A DNA stretch of 64,000 bases from JACPPO01 sp965262505 (GCA_965262505.1 CBDHFM010000009.1:21661-85660), one strand, 5' to 3'; counted from the first letter of the stretch, positions 45,210-55,106 are shown. Notes: a model not told the origin generated them from the letters alone. Numbers and translations are program-made.

Positions 45210-46595
45210 AGGTATAACCTAAAGTTGGGTATAAGGCTGTGAATAGGCGGCGTACCCTGGGTGTTGCAAAGGCACCCAATTCACCCGAGGGGCAAGGAGG
45301 TACGCCACTATGACGAAGCCTAACGAAAAGCTGGTCGAGTTTCCACGACAATCGGCGCGAGACATCCTGACCGACGTGCTGCGCGACGGCGCGCAGCAGA
45401 TGTTGGCAACGGCGATCGAGGCCGAGGTTGACGACTACCTCGCGGGTCGGGCGAGCACCGTGGACGCGGCGGGCCGACGATACGTCGTCCGTAATGGCCA
45501 TCTGCCCCCACGGGCGATTCAAACGCCACTCGGGGACGTGCAGGTGCAGCAGCCGCGAGTCCGGGACCGACGAGCGGGAGACCTTCCGGTCGGCGATCCT
45601 CCCACCGTATCTCCGGAAGACGCCCAGTTTGGAGGCCCTGTATCCGTGGCTCTATCTCAAGGGCATCAGCACGGGGGACTTCGGCGAAGCGTTGCAGGCG
45701 TTGTTGGGGCCCGAGGCGCGCGGGCTGTCGGCCACGACGATCACCCGGCTGAAGGCCGTGTGGGAGCAGGAGTACCAGGACTGGTCGAAGCGGTCATTGG
45801 CGCACCGGTCCTATGCCTACGTCTGGGCCGACGGCGTGTACTTCAACGTCCGGCTCGAGGACACCGACAACAAACGGCAATGCATTCTGGTGCTGATGGG
45901 CGCCACCCGGGACGGAACGAAGGAGCTCATCGCGATCACCGATGGCTACCGGGAGAGCGAACAGTCGTGGCGCGAGCTGCTGCTGGACGTCCGGCACCGC
46001 GGGCTCACGATCGATCCCGAGCTGGCCATCGGGGACGGCGGCCTCGGCTTTTGGGCCGCGGTGCGGAAAGTGTTTCCGCAGACCCGGGAGCAGCGCTGTT
46101 GGGTCCACAAGACGGCCAATGCGCTGAACAAGCTTCCCACGGGCGTGCAGCCCAAGGCGAAAGCCATGCTCTACGACATCTAGATGGCGGAGACGCAGCC
46201 GGCGGCCGACCGGGCCTTCGATCTCTTCCTGGCCACGTTTGCCGCGAAGTTCCCAGCCGCGACCACGTGTCTCGACAAGGACCGGGACGTGCTCTTGACC
46301 TTCTACGCCTTTCCGGCCGAGCACTGGATCCACATCCGGACCACGAACCCGGTCGAGTCGACATTCGCCACCGTCCGGCTCCGCACGAAGAAGACGAAAG
46401 GCGCGGGTAGCCGGGTGGCGTGCTTGACGATGGTATTCAAGCTGGCGATGGCCGCGCAGAAGCACTGGAGAGCGTTGAACGGGTCTCAGTTGATCGCCGA
46501 TGTCATCGACGGTGTGCCCTTCGTCGATGGCGTCAGAAAGGAAGCCGCCTGATCACGGGTCATACACAACATTTGGCAATATCTCGTTTGGGTGG
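45200..46595 (+). mobile_element. IS256-family element with target-site duplication
   Basis: GTTTGGGTGG stands at both 45200-45209 and 46586-46595, a 9-10 base target duplication. Ends are imperfect inverted repeats of about 25 bases (left AGGTATAACCTAAAGTTGGG, right on minus strand AGATATTGCCAAATGTTGTG). Confidence 0.85.
45310..46552 (+). pseudogene. IS256-family transposase, frameshift plus nonsense
   Basis: MTKPNEKLVEFPRQSARDIL to QVQQPRVRDRR is in one frame. From about 45560 a second frame carries RETFRSAILPPYLRKTPSLE, WADGVYFNVRLEDTDNKRQC (first Asp) and IGDGGLGFWAAV (second Asp). A TAG at 46181-46183 replaces the expected Trp before MAETQPAADRAF, and NPVESTFATVRLRTKKTKG holds the Glu. 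Two lesions make it inactive. Confidence 0.88.
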
Positions 46596-46713
46596 GCTGA
46601 CGCCCGCCCTCTACGCGAAGTAACTGGCCGCGGAAAGCAGTACAGTCACCCCCGGACTCTAAAGCGAACCGCTATTCAAGGCGGGGGAATGTCGTGAGAA
46701 CCCGAAGATGAAC

Positions 46714-46900
46714 AGGCCACCAGCCTGTACGTACTTGTCGGTACGTACTACTTGATCTGTACTATATGTACAACTGACCCGTTTACCCGATAGATCTAGG
46801 GCTTAAACTGACCCGTTTACCCGATAGATCTATATTGGGAAACTGACCCGTTTACCCGATGGAAAACTTCTAAAAAAACAGGTTTTTGTGGAAATTCCAA
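46714..46900 (+). repeat. Iteron array 2, replication origin next to repA
   Basis: Three direct repeats of core TGACCCGTTTACCCGATAG start at 46775, 46809 and 46844 (the last ends GATGG), period 34-35. Upstream at 46723 lies GCCTGTACGTACTTG, with about 50 bases nearly identical to origin 1. Downstream are GATGGAAAAC and TTTTTGTGGAAATTCC. Confidence 0.88.
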
Positions 46901-47023
46901 AGACGTTGACATGAGTGGGTCATAGAGAGCTATTCGTAGACCTCTAAAAGGGAGGGGTAGATCAGTTTCATGGATTGCGCCCCACAGGCCACCTTCGTGG
47001 CGGAAACCTACGGTGGAGCGTCG

Positions 47024-48001
47024 CTACTCGATGAGACGAATAGGTATAGATGGCGTGGACGGCAAGAGACGAACTCCTCCTCTCACCGTGTCGTAGTTAA
47101 ACGGCGGCCACGCCATTTTAATTTTCTTTAATTCGCGGAGCACCTTACGGCGGAACGCTTGCACGGTGTTTGTATCGCTCGACCTGGTAGCGTCTACACC
47201 AAACTGTCGGTAGAGTTGGCGCCAGGAGAGGCGCTGCGGTGTCTTGAGCGCGAACGTCCGGTAGGTGAGCCAGACGTACAGGTCGAGGCCGAGCGGCGAC
47301 CTCTTGAGTGATTTAAGGATGTTCATGTCGAGCGGGATCGGGTGCGTGATGATCTCGTTGAAAAATTCTTCCCCGAGCCGGATCGTGCTGTCCCACAACG
47401 CGGGCTCGTCGGGCTGGCGCGGGCTCCACCAGAAATCACCACGATCAGCGATCTGTGAAGTCACGAACTGCCTATTCTGCGCGTCCTCGTAGATCAACGA
47501 TACCGTGCAACCAAAGAGCCGCGTGATCTGATTCTTAAGTCGCGTCCGCTCGCCGTGTGCACCGCCGGAGCGATCCTCCATTCCGAGCTTCCGCATGAAC
47601 TCGTACAACGACCGGCCGAGTACCAGATCACGGCGTTGGGTCCGCACCGCTTCGGTGCAGACCCACGCCAGGAGCAGACGAGGTAGGGTGCCGTAGGGGA
47701 GTTTGTTTCTGACTCCGGCAACCATCCCAAGTGTGTATGGCCCGTTACGCCGGATGAATTCTTTCCGGTCCCCTGGATTGGTGCGAGGTAGACTGCACAG
47801 CGCGAGCAGCCGTGCTATGAAGCCCAGGTCGGCGTCTGTCTCGCTCGCACCAACCAGCTGGTTGATCTGGTCGAGACGGGTGAAGTGGTGCCGCGCCTGG
47901 GGCGCGGCGGGCGTCAGGGCTCGACTACCGGGAAGTTCAACGCCGCCGGCTACGGCGCCGACGGGCACGAACCCACTGACTGGTCGAACTGGCTTACGCA
48001 T
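47024..48001 (-). CDS. repA: Plasmid replication initiator RepA
   Basis: 325 residues from the ATG at 48001; the upstream open frame is rejected as low-quality. Motifs: LGFIARLLALCSLPRTNPGD, RRNGPYTLGMVAG, NKLPYGTLPRLLLAWVCTEA, IRLGEEFFNEIITHPIPLDM and SWRQLYRQFGVD, typical of the RepA family of plasmid-encoded initiators with two winged helices. It would bind the iterons at 46775-46862, which lie beyond its 3' end. No disabling lesion seen, so this replicon may still be competent. Confidence 0.85.
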   Translation of the reverse strand: MRKPVRPVSGFVPVGAVAGGVELPGSRALTPAAPQARHHFTRLDQINQLVGASETDADLGFIARLLALCSLPRTNPGDRKEFIRRNGPYTLGMVAGVRNKLPYGTLPRLLLAWVCTEAVRTQRRDLVLGRSLYEFMRKLGMEDRSGGAHGERTRLKNQITRLFGCTVSLIYEDAQNRQFVTSQIADRGDFWWSPRQPDEPALWDSTIRLGEEFFNEIITHPIPLDMNILKSLKRSPLGLDLYVWLTYRTFALKTPQRLSWRQLYRQFGVDATRSSDTNTVQAFRRKVLRELKKIKMAWPPFNYDTVRGGVRLLPSTPSIPIRLIE

Positions 48002-48098
48002 CGTTCTAAAAAATAACGAAATCCCCGGATTTTTCAGCTCACCATGGCGAAGGCTAAAATCGCCGCATGATACGTGAAACCCTCGTGAATGGCGACCC

Positions 48099-48281
48099 GT
48101 GCTCAACGTGGACACCGTCGAGGAATTGGGCCGCGCGCTCCAACGCGGCGTGTACGTTGTCGCGTCTGACGACGTGCTTGCCGAGTATGGGCTTACCGAC
48201 ACGGAACATTTCGACACGCAGGACATCGTAGACGGGGCCGACGGGCGCGATGACACGTGGCGCGCTGAGGGCGGGAGCTGA
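48099..48281 (+). CDS. Small acidic protein upstream of an ArdC stub
   Basis: 60 codons from a GTG: VDTVEELGRALQRGVYVVAS, DDVLAEYGLTDTEHFDTQDI, then an acidic tail. Its stop overlaps the ATG of the ArdC-type start (TGATG). It is probably a conserved partner of ArdC in this plasmid family; function unknown. Confidence 0.5.
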   Translation: MLNVDTVEELGRALQRGVYVVASDDVLAEYGLTDTEHFDTQDIVDGADGRDDTWRAEGGS

Positions 48282-48370
48282 TGCCCTGGTGGAGTAATCG
48301 TGACCGATCGGCGGCGTGTCTCATCGCGTGGGCCGAGCAGCCACCGAGGACGCTCGGGCGCCGCGTCAGA
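48281..48370 (+). pseudogene. ArdC 5' stub
   Basis: GGGAGCTGATGCCCTGGTGG matches the starts of the ArdC genes at 18237 and 38122 (MAWWR versus MPWWS). Homology ends after about 12 codons, where the envelope gene on the opposite strand begins. Confidence 0.5.
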
Positions 48371-51206
48371 TGTCACCCCGGAGCATCACACCGCTGTCAG
48401 AGTCCTCACCACCGCGCCGGACCGGGCTCACCAGCAACTCGACACAGAACGGGCTGTTGGCCGCCTCGCGTACCGCGACAGGATACGCGAGCGTGTGCCA
48501 TGTATCGTCCGCAAGTCGGTGTTCCCCGACGACGTCGCCGTCGATTCGTACGGTCACCGTCCGGGGTGACCGGGCGGTTGACGCCCTGCGCACGTCGAAC
48601 GTGATACGCCGAGTGTCCGGCGCCACGTAGAAGACCGCGTAGTCGTCCGTCCGGTAGACAGGACGGCCGGTCCGGCCCGCCATCCCGTCCTCGACCGCCT
48701 CAAGGCCGACCCGATGCGCCCTGCGTTGCGCCTCGCGGTCGTCGGTCGGCTCGAAGAGCGCCCGCCGATGGCGCCAGGCTTCGGGGTTCGTCACACGTCC
48801 GTTGACGGAGAACAGGTGGAGCACGTCGAAGTACGGGCTCGCCCAGTCGTTCCGCCTCCCCCACTCGTGATGGGCGTACGTGCGCTCGCGAGGCGTCGCT
48901 GGATCGAGCGCAAGCACCGACGTGCCCCGACGCAGGGTATTCGGCAGTTCCGCGAGGTCGAGCAGCGTGGCCGGCAGGTCGGTGATCGCGGTCGGGGCGT
49001 CGGACGTGCGAAGCGGACCCCGCGCACCACCGGGTTTGATTGCGAGCAGCGGCGTGGCATCGGTCGCGATCCGGTCGAGCGCCCCGGCCGGTGAGCGCAT
49101 CCCGTAGAGCGGATGGTCATCGGGAGTCATCGCCGCCAATCCGTGATCGGACGTCACCACGATGGCGCTGCGGTCGTAGAGATCGAGAGCTCGGAGACTG
49201 TCGAGCAGTGCCTGGACGCCGCTCAACGCGCACCGCGCCTGCGCGTCGAAGCTGTCCGTGGACACGGGCAGGCGTTTCCCGAGGTACCGGCAGTCGGCAT
49301 CCACGACGATCGGCGGGTGCGGCGCGATCACGTGCAGCAGGGCGTACACCGGATCATCGCCGGCCGGGGTGATCCGGCCGGCGAACTCCCGCAGAAACCG
49401 GATGTCCCCGGCGGCGCGTTCCGTAGCCGCTTCCACCTCCATCCGCGCGGCAACCCGCGGCTGGAGGAGCCACTGCTGCTCGTTGTAGACGTTGGCCTTC
49501 AGGTCGTGCGGCGCGTGCCGGAACAGCGACAGGTCGAGCAACTGGGCCGCCGAGACGGCGAGGTAGTTCCGGTGACTCCCGTACGGCGACGGGATGCGGT
49601 AGTAGGTCGAGGCATCGACCCCGGGCAGCGACGGGGCCGGACCGTAGCCGCCCAGGGGCGTAACCCACCGGAGCTGATAACCCTGTTGCCCCAGCGCATG
49701 CAAGAAGGAGACGTTCCCGTGGCGCGCCCTGAACTCGTTGAACGGCAACTCGTTGCGATAGGCCACTCCGGCGAGCATCGCCGGCATGCTGGCTCTCGTG
49801 GTGCGGAAAGCACCCAGGTGATCGCTGAAGAAGGTGAACCCGGACCAGTCGCGGTCGAAGGCGGGCCGATCGGCGGCGGCGATCGCGGCGAATACGTGCG
49901 AGGGGAACATGTCGAGCACGATGTGGATGAGGTTGCGGGTGCGCGAGAGCTCGTAGATCCGCTCCGGCGGCAACTGCCAGCCGGTGTCCGCTGCCAGGGC
50001 GCTACGAGGGGCGGATGCCCGATCCGCGGCCGGGGCGATCGCCGGCAGCAGCAGGACCGCCACCTGAAGCGCCATCAAGAGCGCGCTCGCCAGCGGCGCA
50101 GCCCGCGTAACCGCCCCGGCGAAGACCGCCGCCAGGGCGATCCCGCCTATCCAGAGCCCAACCTCGGCCGGAGCCCGCCATGCGTGCGACGCCAGGTCGA
50201 GTCCGGCGCCGTCCAGCAACCCGTAGTCGGCGACCAGCAGGTTCCCCTGCACCCAGAGCAACACGCCGAAGGCACAGAGCGCGGCCACGTAGCGCGGAAA
50301 CCACCGCCCCGGCAGGACGATCCCGAGCGCTGCCAGTCCACCCACGATGGGGCCCAGCAGCCAGAGCCAGCGTGGCGCCAGGGTCCAGAACGACACCAGG
50401 AACTCGGTCCGATTGGTGGCGTGTACCGTCCACGGGCCGAAGACAAGAAGCTGACTTGGACCGAGGAGCGCGGGCAACAGCAGGACCCGCAGGCGGGTCG
50501 ACAGCTCTTGTCTGGTCAAGGCGGAGGCTTCTCGATGGACCATGCGGCCGAACAACAACGTGGGGATCGCCCCCCAGATCAGCAGGACGAGCACCTGCAA
50601 CACCGGCGATGCCGCCAGCACCCAGTAGGCGGGTGCGCCCGGATCGTCCGGGAACAGCCGGCTGGGGCTGAGGGGTACTGGATCGCCGCCGGCGGGAGCC
50701 CACTCCAGGTGGAGGCGGGATGCGCCGCCGTGTTGCCAGTGGTCGATATCGAGACGGTGGGCGCCTGCGTCGAGCTCCACCGTGCGCACCGCCGTGGCCG
50801 TGCCGGCCTCGGAGTTCCGTTCGATGACGACCTCGCCGTCCAGGCGCAGGACCACGCCATCGTCGGCGGCGGCGTGAAAGTCGATCCGCTCCGGGCGGGG
50901 GGAAAACCAAACCCCGTTCCAGCGAACCAGGTAGTTCCTCGCGGGATGACTTCGCGCGTCGATGAACGCGAGGTCGACCGCCGTGATTCGCTCTTCGACG
51001 ACCGGTGTGGTCAGTAATTCAAGGACAGGTTCGGTCGAGCGGTCGAGCGTGGCGTACGGGTAATGGTAGCTGCGCGTGAGCCCGGTGGCCGGTGCGAAGC
51101 CGTGCACGACCAGCCAGAGGACAGTAAGCGAAACCGCTCCCGCCAGGTACCAGCGACCGACGAAAGGGCGCGTGGGTTGGCTGTCAACTTGATCAGGGGA
51201 GGGCAT
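48366..51206 (-). CDS. Membrane protein with PA14-like and sulfatase-superfamily domains
   Basis: 946 residues from the ATG at 51206 (a further upstream ATG runs through a C12 tract and is less likely). One N-terminal membrane helix, a PA14-like beta domain at about 70-185 (ADDGVVLRLDGEVV, LHLEWAPAG), then five to six membrane helices to about 400. An alkaline-phosphatase-superfamily domain follows: nucleophile region IHIVLDMFP near 430 and metal site TSDHGLA near 685. A final beta-rich domain closes the chain. Related enzymes transfer phosphoglycerol or phosphoethanolamine to surface glycans. It sits with glycan genes, fitting an envelope-modifying role. Confidence 0.75.
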   Translation of the reverse strand: MPSPDQVDSQPTRPFVGRWYLAGAVSLTVLWLVVHGFAPATGLTRSYHYPYATLDRSTEPVLELLTTPVVEERITAVDLAFIDARSHPARNYLVRWNGVWFSPRPERIDFHAAADDGVVLRLDGEVVIERNSEAGTATAVRTVELDAGAHRLDIDHWQHGGASRLHLEWAPAGGDPVPLSPSRLFPDDPGAPAYWVLAASPVLQVLVLLIWGAIPTLLFGRMVHREASALTRQELSTRLRVLLLPALLGPSQLLVFGPWTVHATNRTEFLVSFWTLAPRWLWLLGPIVGGLAALGIVLPGRWFPRYVAALCAFGVLLWVQGNLLVADYGLLDGAGLDLASHAWRAPAEVGLWIGGIALAAVFAGAVTRAAPLASALLMALQVAVLLLPAIAPAADRASAPRSALAADTGWQLPPERIYELSRTRNLIHIVLDMFPSHVFAAIAAADRPAFDRDWSGFTFFSDHLGAFRTTRASMPAMLAGVAYRNELPFNEFRARHGNVSFLHALGQQGYQLRWVTPLGGYGPAPSLPGVDASTYYRIPSPYGSHRNYLAVSAAQLLDLSLFRHAPHDLKANVYNEQQWLLQPRVAARMEVEAATERAAGDIRFLREFAGRITPAGDDPVYALLHVIAPHPPIVVDADCRYLGKRLPVSTDSFDAQARCALSGVQALLDSLRALDLYDRSAIVVTSDHGLAAMTPDDHPLYGMRSPAGALDRIATDATPLLAIKPGGARGPLRTSDAPTAITDLPATLLDLAELPNTLRRGTSVLALDPATPRERTYAHHEWGRRNDWASPYFDVLHLFSVNGRVTNPEAWRHRRALFEPTDDREAQRRAHRVGLEAVEDGMAGRTGRPVYRTDDYAVFYVAPDTRRITFDVRRASTARSPRTVTVRIDGDVVGEHRLADDTWHTLAYPVAVREAANSPFCVELLVSPVRRGGEDSDSGVMLRGDI

Positions 51207-51227
51207 TCTTTTCCCCGATCGAGTCTG

Positions 51228-51331
51228 GCCTCCCCCCCCCCCCGCCGACTCCCTATCCTGCTTCCCCATCTTGACACTCCTCCTGCGAGCACGCTCTCGC
51301 AATCAAGTGTCCAACAAAACCCTAGGGCGCT
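51228..51331 (-). repeat. About 105-base dispersed repeat, copy A
   Basis: On the minus strand it runs AGCGCCCTAGGGTTTTGTTG, ACACTTGATTGCGAGAG, CTCGCAGG, AGTGTC, ATGGGGAAGCA, GGGAGTCGGCGGG. Roughly 85 percent identical to 59660-59762. It includes a hairpin (GCGAGAG/CTCGC) nested in an outer ACACT/AGTGT pairing. It lies immediately upstream of the sulfatase-type gene. Confidence 0.7.
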
Positions 51332-51413
51332 CCACCACCGACGACATCACCGTACGGCACGCCGCCGGGTAACTGCGGAGGAGCTTGTCGGTGATCAGCC
51401 GTCGAGGAACACA

Positions 51414-51771
51414 TTACTGGCGTTTCAGTAACTTTCGAAAGAACCGCGCCGCGACTGGACCAGGATGTCGAGCACGGCGCTGTCCTCGTCCACCGCGCGC
51501 CACAGATACTGTTGGCGGCCGTTGAGCGTCACAAACAGCTCGTCGAGGTACCACGTGTCGCCCATCCGGCCACGCCTGCGCCGGAGGGTGCGAGCGTAGC
51601 TCGAACCGAACGTCAGGCACCATTGGCGGATCGTCTCGTAGGTGACCGTAATGCATCGCTAGGTCAGCAGGTCCTCGGCATCCCGAAAACTGAGGCTGAA
51701 CCGGTGAGTAGGCCGGGGGAATTGCACCCCCAGCCTCTCGTAGAACGGGACGAGAACCTCTCGGCTCATAC
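51414..51771 (-). pseudogene. IS6-family transposase remnant
   Basis: REVLVPFYERLGVQFPRPTH, FSLSFRDAEDLLT, a stop, then VTYETIRQWCLTFGSSYART, MGDTWYLDELFVTLNGRQQY and LWRAVDEDSAVLDILVQSRR. This is the N-terminal half of IS6/IS240 transposase with its first catalytic Asp. The C-terminal half is missing. Confidence 0.8.
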
Positions 51772-51871
51772 CGCTCCCATCAGGCGAACACACCTGTCAT
51801 CCCTGGAGATGACAAATGGTTGTGCCTTCATCCGCATCTCCTCCTGTGAGAGCCCAGTTGGATACAGATAA

Positions 51872-52240
51872 GACCGCCCGACGTCGCCCCTTCGCTCCAT
51901 CGCCATGACAGCGACTTCATCACGACTACGAGCGACTCCGTCCCAGTGCCTCGCATCGGTACTCAGGTTCTTGTGGGGTCGTCACGTGAACGGCTCCCTT
52001 CGCATCGAGACGACTGGTTTCCGCAGTGCCATAGAGAAGCCTGGACCAGGCTCACGCTACCTGCACGCCGGACACCGCCTGGGCAACCTTCAGAGCACCC
52101 CCCAGACTTCTCCCGACGGTATCACCCTCCATCGGTTTCGAGAGGGCGAGCTAATCTTAGTTGGGAATTGAAACGGCTCCAAACCCTGTGGTTTGATGAA
52201 GTTGCGAAACGAACATCACCCCACGAGAAAGGAGCCGAGA
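51872..52240. other. No recognisable gene
   Basis: About 370 bases between two transposase remnants. Likely non-coding IS flank. Confidence 0.4.
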
Positions 52241-52400
52241 TGAGCAGTGTCCTACGATCGGTCAAGAAACGCAAGAAGTCCCGCCGTCTGGGCGAGGTCA
52301 AGATCGTAAGCCGCGAGGAGTACGTCGAGTTCGACCTGGATGCCAAGGCGGCCGCCGGTCATCGTAGCCACGTAGGCACCCGGCATCCCCGCGCGGTTGA
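52241..52400 (+). pseudogene. Transposase N-terminal remnant
   Basis: MSSVLRSVKKRKKSRRLGEV then KIVSREEYVEFDLDAKAAA resembles the start of mutator/IS256-like transposases. Coding character is lost after about 50 codons. Confidence 0.45.
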
Positions 52401-52635
52401 CCGCGTACAGTGGCCGCGTCAGCCTCGCCTCCAAACTTCTCACGGCGCGCGGCACGTCCACCACCGAGGTGCTGGTCCGGGGGGGAAGACGGTGCGGATC
52501 TGTGGCCGCGCCGCCGGCGGCGACGTAGTGAGTCGCTTGATATAGTTAATCTTTAAGTAAGTTGTTTGGCGGCCCGGGTCTCTTCGCGCCGGCCGATCAG
52601 CGCGAACACACGAGCCGGAACGCTGGAACGCAAGC

Positions 52636-53676
52636 ATGGCAGTACGAACAATTCTCGTGTGCGAAACCCAGGTGCCGTTCGTGACCGGTGGTGCCGAGTC
52701 ACTGGTGCGTGAACTGGTCAACCAGCTCCAGGCGCACGGGTATGACACGGCGCTCATCAGTGTGCCGTTCAAGTGGTATCCGAAGGAAGAAATCCTGGCG
52801 CATGCGGCGGCCTGGCGGCTGCTCGATCTCAGCGAGAGTAACCACCGGCCGGTGGATCTCGTCATCGGCACGAAGTTCCCATCGTACTACGCCAGACACC
52901 AGAACAAGGTCGTCTGGCTCATGCACCAGCACCGGGCTATGTACGATCTGTGCGGGACCAAGTACAGCGATTTTACCCATACGGATCTTGACGTGGGGCT
53001 CCGCGATCGGATCCATACCCTTGACCGCGAGATGCTCGGCGAATGCCGACGTCGATACACTATCTCGGCCAACACGGCCGCGCGCCTGCAGCAGTTCAAC
53101 GGCGTGGAGGCCGAGCCGCTGTACCATCCGCCGCGGCTGGCCGACCGCCTCCGTCACGATGCGTACGGCTCGTACGTGCTGTCGGTGGGGCGTCTGGACC
53201 CGCTTAAGCGCATCGATCTGGCCATCGCGGCCATGCGGCACGTTGACGAACCGCTCCGTCTCCTGATCGCCGGTGACGGCCCGCACCGCGCGGCGCTTGA
53301 GCGTGCCGCTGTCGACGCGGGCGTCGCGCCACGCGTCGAGTTTCTCGGGCGTGTGAGCGACGAGGCGCTCATCGAGTTGTATGCGAATGCGCTGATGGTC
53401 GTCTATCCGCCCTACGACGAGGACTACGGCTACGTGACGCTGGAAGCGTTCCTGGCCCGCAAGCCGGTGGTCACGGCCACCAATTCAGGAGGCACGCTTG
53501 AGTTCGTTGAACATGAGGTCTCCGGGCTCGTCTGCGATCCCGATGCCGAGGCCTTCGCCGAAGCCTTTAATGCGCTCAGCAACCCGGCGCGCGCCCGCGC
53601 GCTGGGAGAGGCAGGATATGCACGGGCGTGCGGCGTCACCTGGGACGGCGTAATTGAGAAGCTTGTCGGCGGATGA
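52636..53676 (+). CDS. GT4-family glycosyltransferase
   Basis: 346 residues, GT-B fold. N-terminal domain opens TILVCETQVPFVTGGAESLV with the acceptor-side glycine loop. C-terminal domain: YVLSVGRLDPLKRIDLAIAA, LLIAGDGPHR, VEFLGRVSDEALIELYANAL, and the nucleotide-sugar E-x7-E region in YDEDYGYVTLEAFLARKPVV. It transfers a sugar from a nucleotide donor to a growing surface glycan. The next gene starts 40 bases downstream. Confidence 0.88.
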   Translation: MAVRTILVCETQVPFVTGGAESLVRELVNQLQAHGYDTALISVPFKWYPKEEILAHAAAWRLLDLSESNHRPVDLVIGTKFPSYYARHQNKVVWLMHQHRAMYDLCGTKYSDFTHTDLDVGLRDRIHTLDREMLGECRRRYTISANTAARLQQFNGVEAEPLYHPPRLADRLRHDAYGSYVLSVGRLDPLKRIDLAIAAMRHVDEPLRLLIAGDGPHRAALERAAVDAGVAPRVEFLGRVSDEALIELYANALMVVYPPYDEDYGYVTLEAFLARKPVVTATNSGGTLEFVEHEVSGLVCDPDAEAFAEAFNALSNPARARALGEAGYARACGVTWDGVIEKLVGG

Positions 53677-53716
53677 TGCCCCGCGCGCGTGACTGAACGA
53701 GACTGTCGAGGACACC

Positions 53717-55093
53717 ATGCGGATCGCTATGTTTACCCCGATTTCGACCACGCGATCGGGCATCGCCGCGTATACTGCCGCGCTGGTGCCGTGGCTGGCA
53801 CGGCACCACCGCATCGATCTGTTTACGGACACGCCACCTGACGACCGCGCGGGCGTGCCGCGCGGCGCCACGACCACGTTTAGTGCGCACGACTTCGTCT
53901 GGAAGCATGCGCGGCACGCCTACGATCTCATCATCTATCAGCTTGGAAATTCGTCCGCCCACGACTACATGTGGCCGTACCTCACGCGGTACGCCGGACT
54001 GGTCGTCATCCATGACGGGAACCTGCATGATGCCCGATCGTTTTATTACATCTCGCGCGGCGACTACGACGGCTACCGAACCGAGTTCATCTACAACGAT
54101 CCCCGGTACGGCGGTGCGGTCGGGCTCGCCAGCGCGGGACGGCTGACCGCGCTGAAGACGTACTGGCCGATGCTACGCACGCCTGTCTCCTGCGCCCGAT
54201 CCGTCGCGGTCCACAATCCGTGGCTGGCGGCGCGACTCCGTGAACACCATCCCGGTGCCCACATCGACGTGGTTCGGCCCGGCATGGACGATCCGCTGTC
54301 GGCGGAGACAGTCCGTGTGCGGGCAGCGGTCCGCGCCGACCTCGACCTGTCGGCAGAGACCATCGTGTTCGGCGCGTTCGGGTGGGTCACGCCCGAGAAG
54401 CGCCTTCCGCAGATCGTGCGCGCGCTAGCGACGCTCATCGACGCCGCCGAGACCCCGGCCACCCACCTCCTGATCGTGGGCAAAGCGGTCGACCATTACA
54501 ACGTGCGTGCCGATCTGCACGCGGCCGGTCTCGCCGACCGCGTGACGCTGACCGGCTACGTCGCTGACGTTGAGATCGCACGGTACCTGGCCGCAACCGA
54601 CGTTTGCCTCTGCCTACGCTGGCCGACGACACGCGAGACCTCCGCCACATGGCTCCGCGCACTGGCAGCCGGCAAGGCCACCATCATCAGCGACCTCGCG
54701 CACACACAGGAGATTCCCGTACTCCGCATTCCGGCGGTAGATAGCCGACCCGATCTGTACGTCCCAGGCGGCGGGGCCACGGACGCGGTCGCGGTCGCCG
54801 TCGGCGTCTGCGATGAGGCGCGGGGACTCCCGATCGCGATGCAGGCGCTAGCACGACACGCCGATCTGCGACGGGGACTCGGCGCCGCCGCGCGGGCCTA
54901 CTGGGCGGCCAACTTCCAGATGGAGCACTCCGCAGTCGACTACGAGCGTGTTATCGCCGCCACGGTCGCCCGCCCGGCCGAGCCGCGCGCGCTCCCGCCA
55001 CACCTCAACGACGACGGTGGCCGCCGCGCACGGAATCTGCTGGCACCCTTCGGCCTGAGGCTAGACATCCTGCAGCACGCCGACAGCACTTGA
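53717..55093 (+). CDS. GT4-family glycosyltransferase
   Basis: 458 residues. IAMFTPISTTRSGIAAYTAA at the N-terminus, IVFGAFGWVTPEKRLPQIVR and LLIVGKAVDHYNV in the Rossmann-like C-terminal half, then VCLCLRWPTTRETSATWLRA in place of the E-x7-E loop. A GAGG ribosome site precedes the ATG. Paired with the previous GT4 and followed 14 bases later by a methyltransferase. Together they look like a short O-antigen or capsule cluster. Confidence 0.85.
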   Translation: MRIAMFTPISTTRSGIAAYTAALVPWLARHHRIDLFTDTPPDDRAGVPRGATTTFSAHDFVWKHARHAYDLIIYQLGNSSAHDYMWPYLTRYAGLVVIHDGNLHDARSFYYISRGDYDGYRTEFIYNDPRYGGAVGLASAGRLTALKTYWPMLRTPVSCARSVAVHNPWLAARLREHHPGAHIDVVRPGMDDPLSAETVRVRAAVRADLDLSAETIVFGAFGWVTPEKRLPQIVRALATLIDAAETPATHLLIVGKAVDHYNVRADLHAAGLADRVTLTGYVADVEIARYLAATDVCLCLRWPTTRETSATWLRALAAGKATIISDLAHTQEIPVLRIPAVDSRPDLYVPGGGATDAVAVAVGVCDEARGLPIAMQALARHADLRRGLGAAARAYWAANFQMEHSAVDYERVIAATVARPAEPRALPPHLNDDGGRRARNLLAPFGLRLDILQHADST

Positions 55094-55099
55094 TACCAT
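55091..55099 (+). promoter_or_regulatory. Extended -10 box before the methyltransferase gene
   Basis: TGATACCAT overlaps the preceding gene's stop and ends 7 bases before the ATG at 55107. A leaderless secondary transcript is possible; no ribosome site is present in the 13-base gap. Confidence 0.4.
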
Positions 55100-55106
55100 T
55101 CCCCCG

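Larger units (their letters stand above)
44286..46660 (+). mobile_element. IS3-family element split by an IS256-family element
   Basis: The outer IS3 element starts near TTTTAGAGTCCG (44290; the unit TAGAGTCCGATCATCCGG occurs twice) and ends near CGGACTCTAAA (46655). Its transposase frame EERPKKGLGG stops at 45209 and resumes at 46592 as LTPALYAK and stop, on the far side of the inserted element. Confidence 0.75.

Noticed and set aside
49113..51017. A 634-codon plus frame antisense to the sulfatase-type gene
   Set aside because: Arginine/glycine/proline-rich shadow with no motifs; the opposite strand has clear domains.
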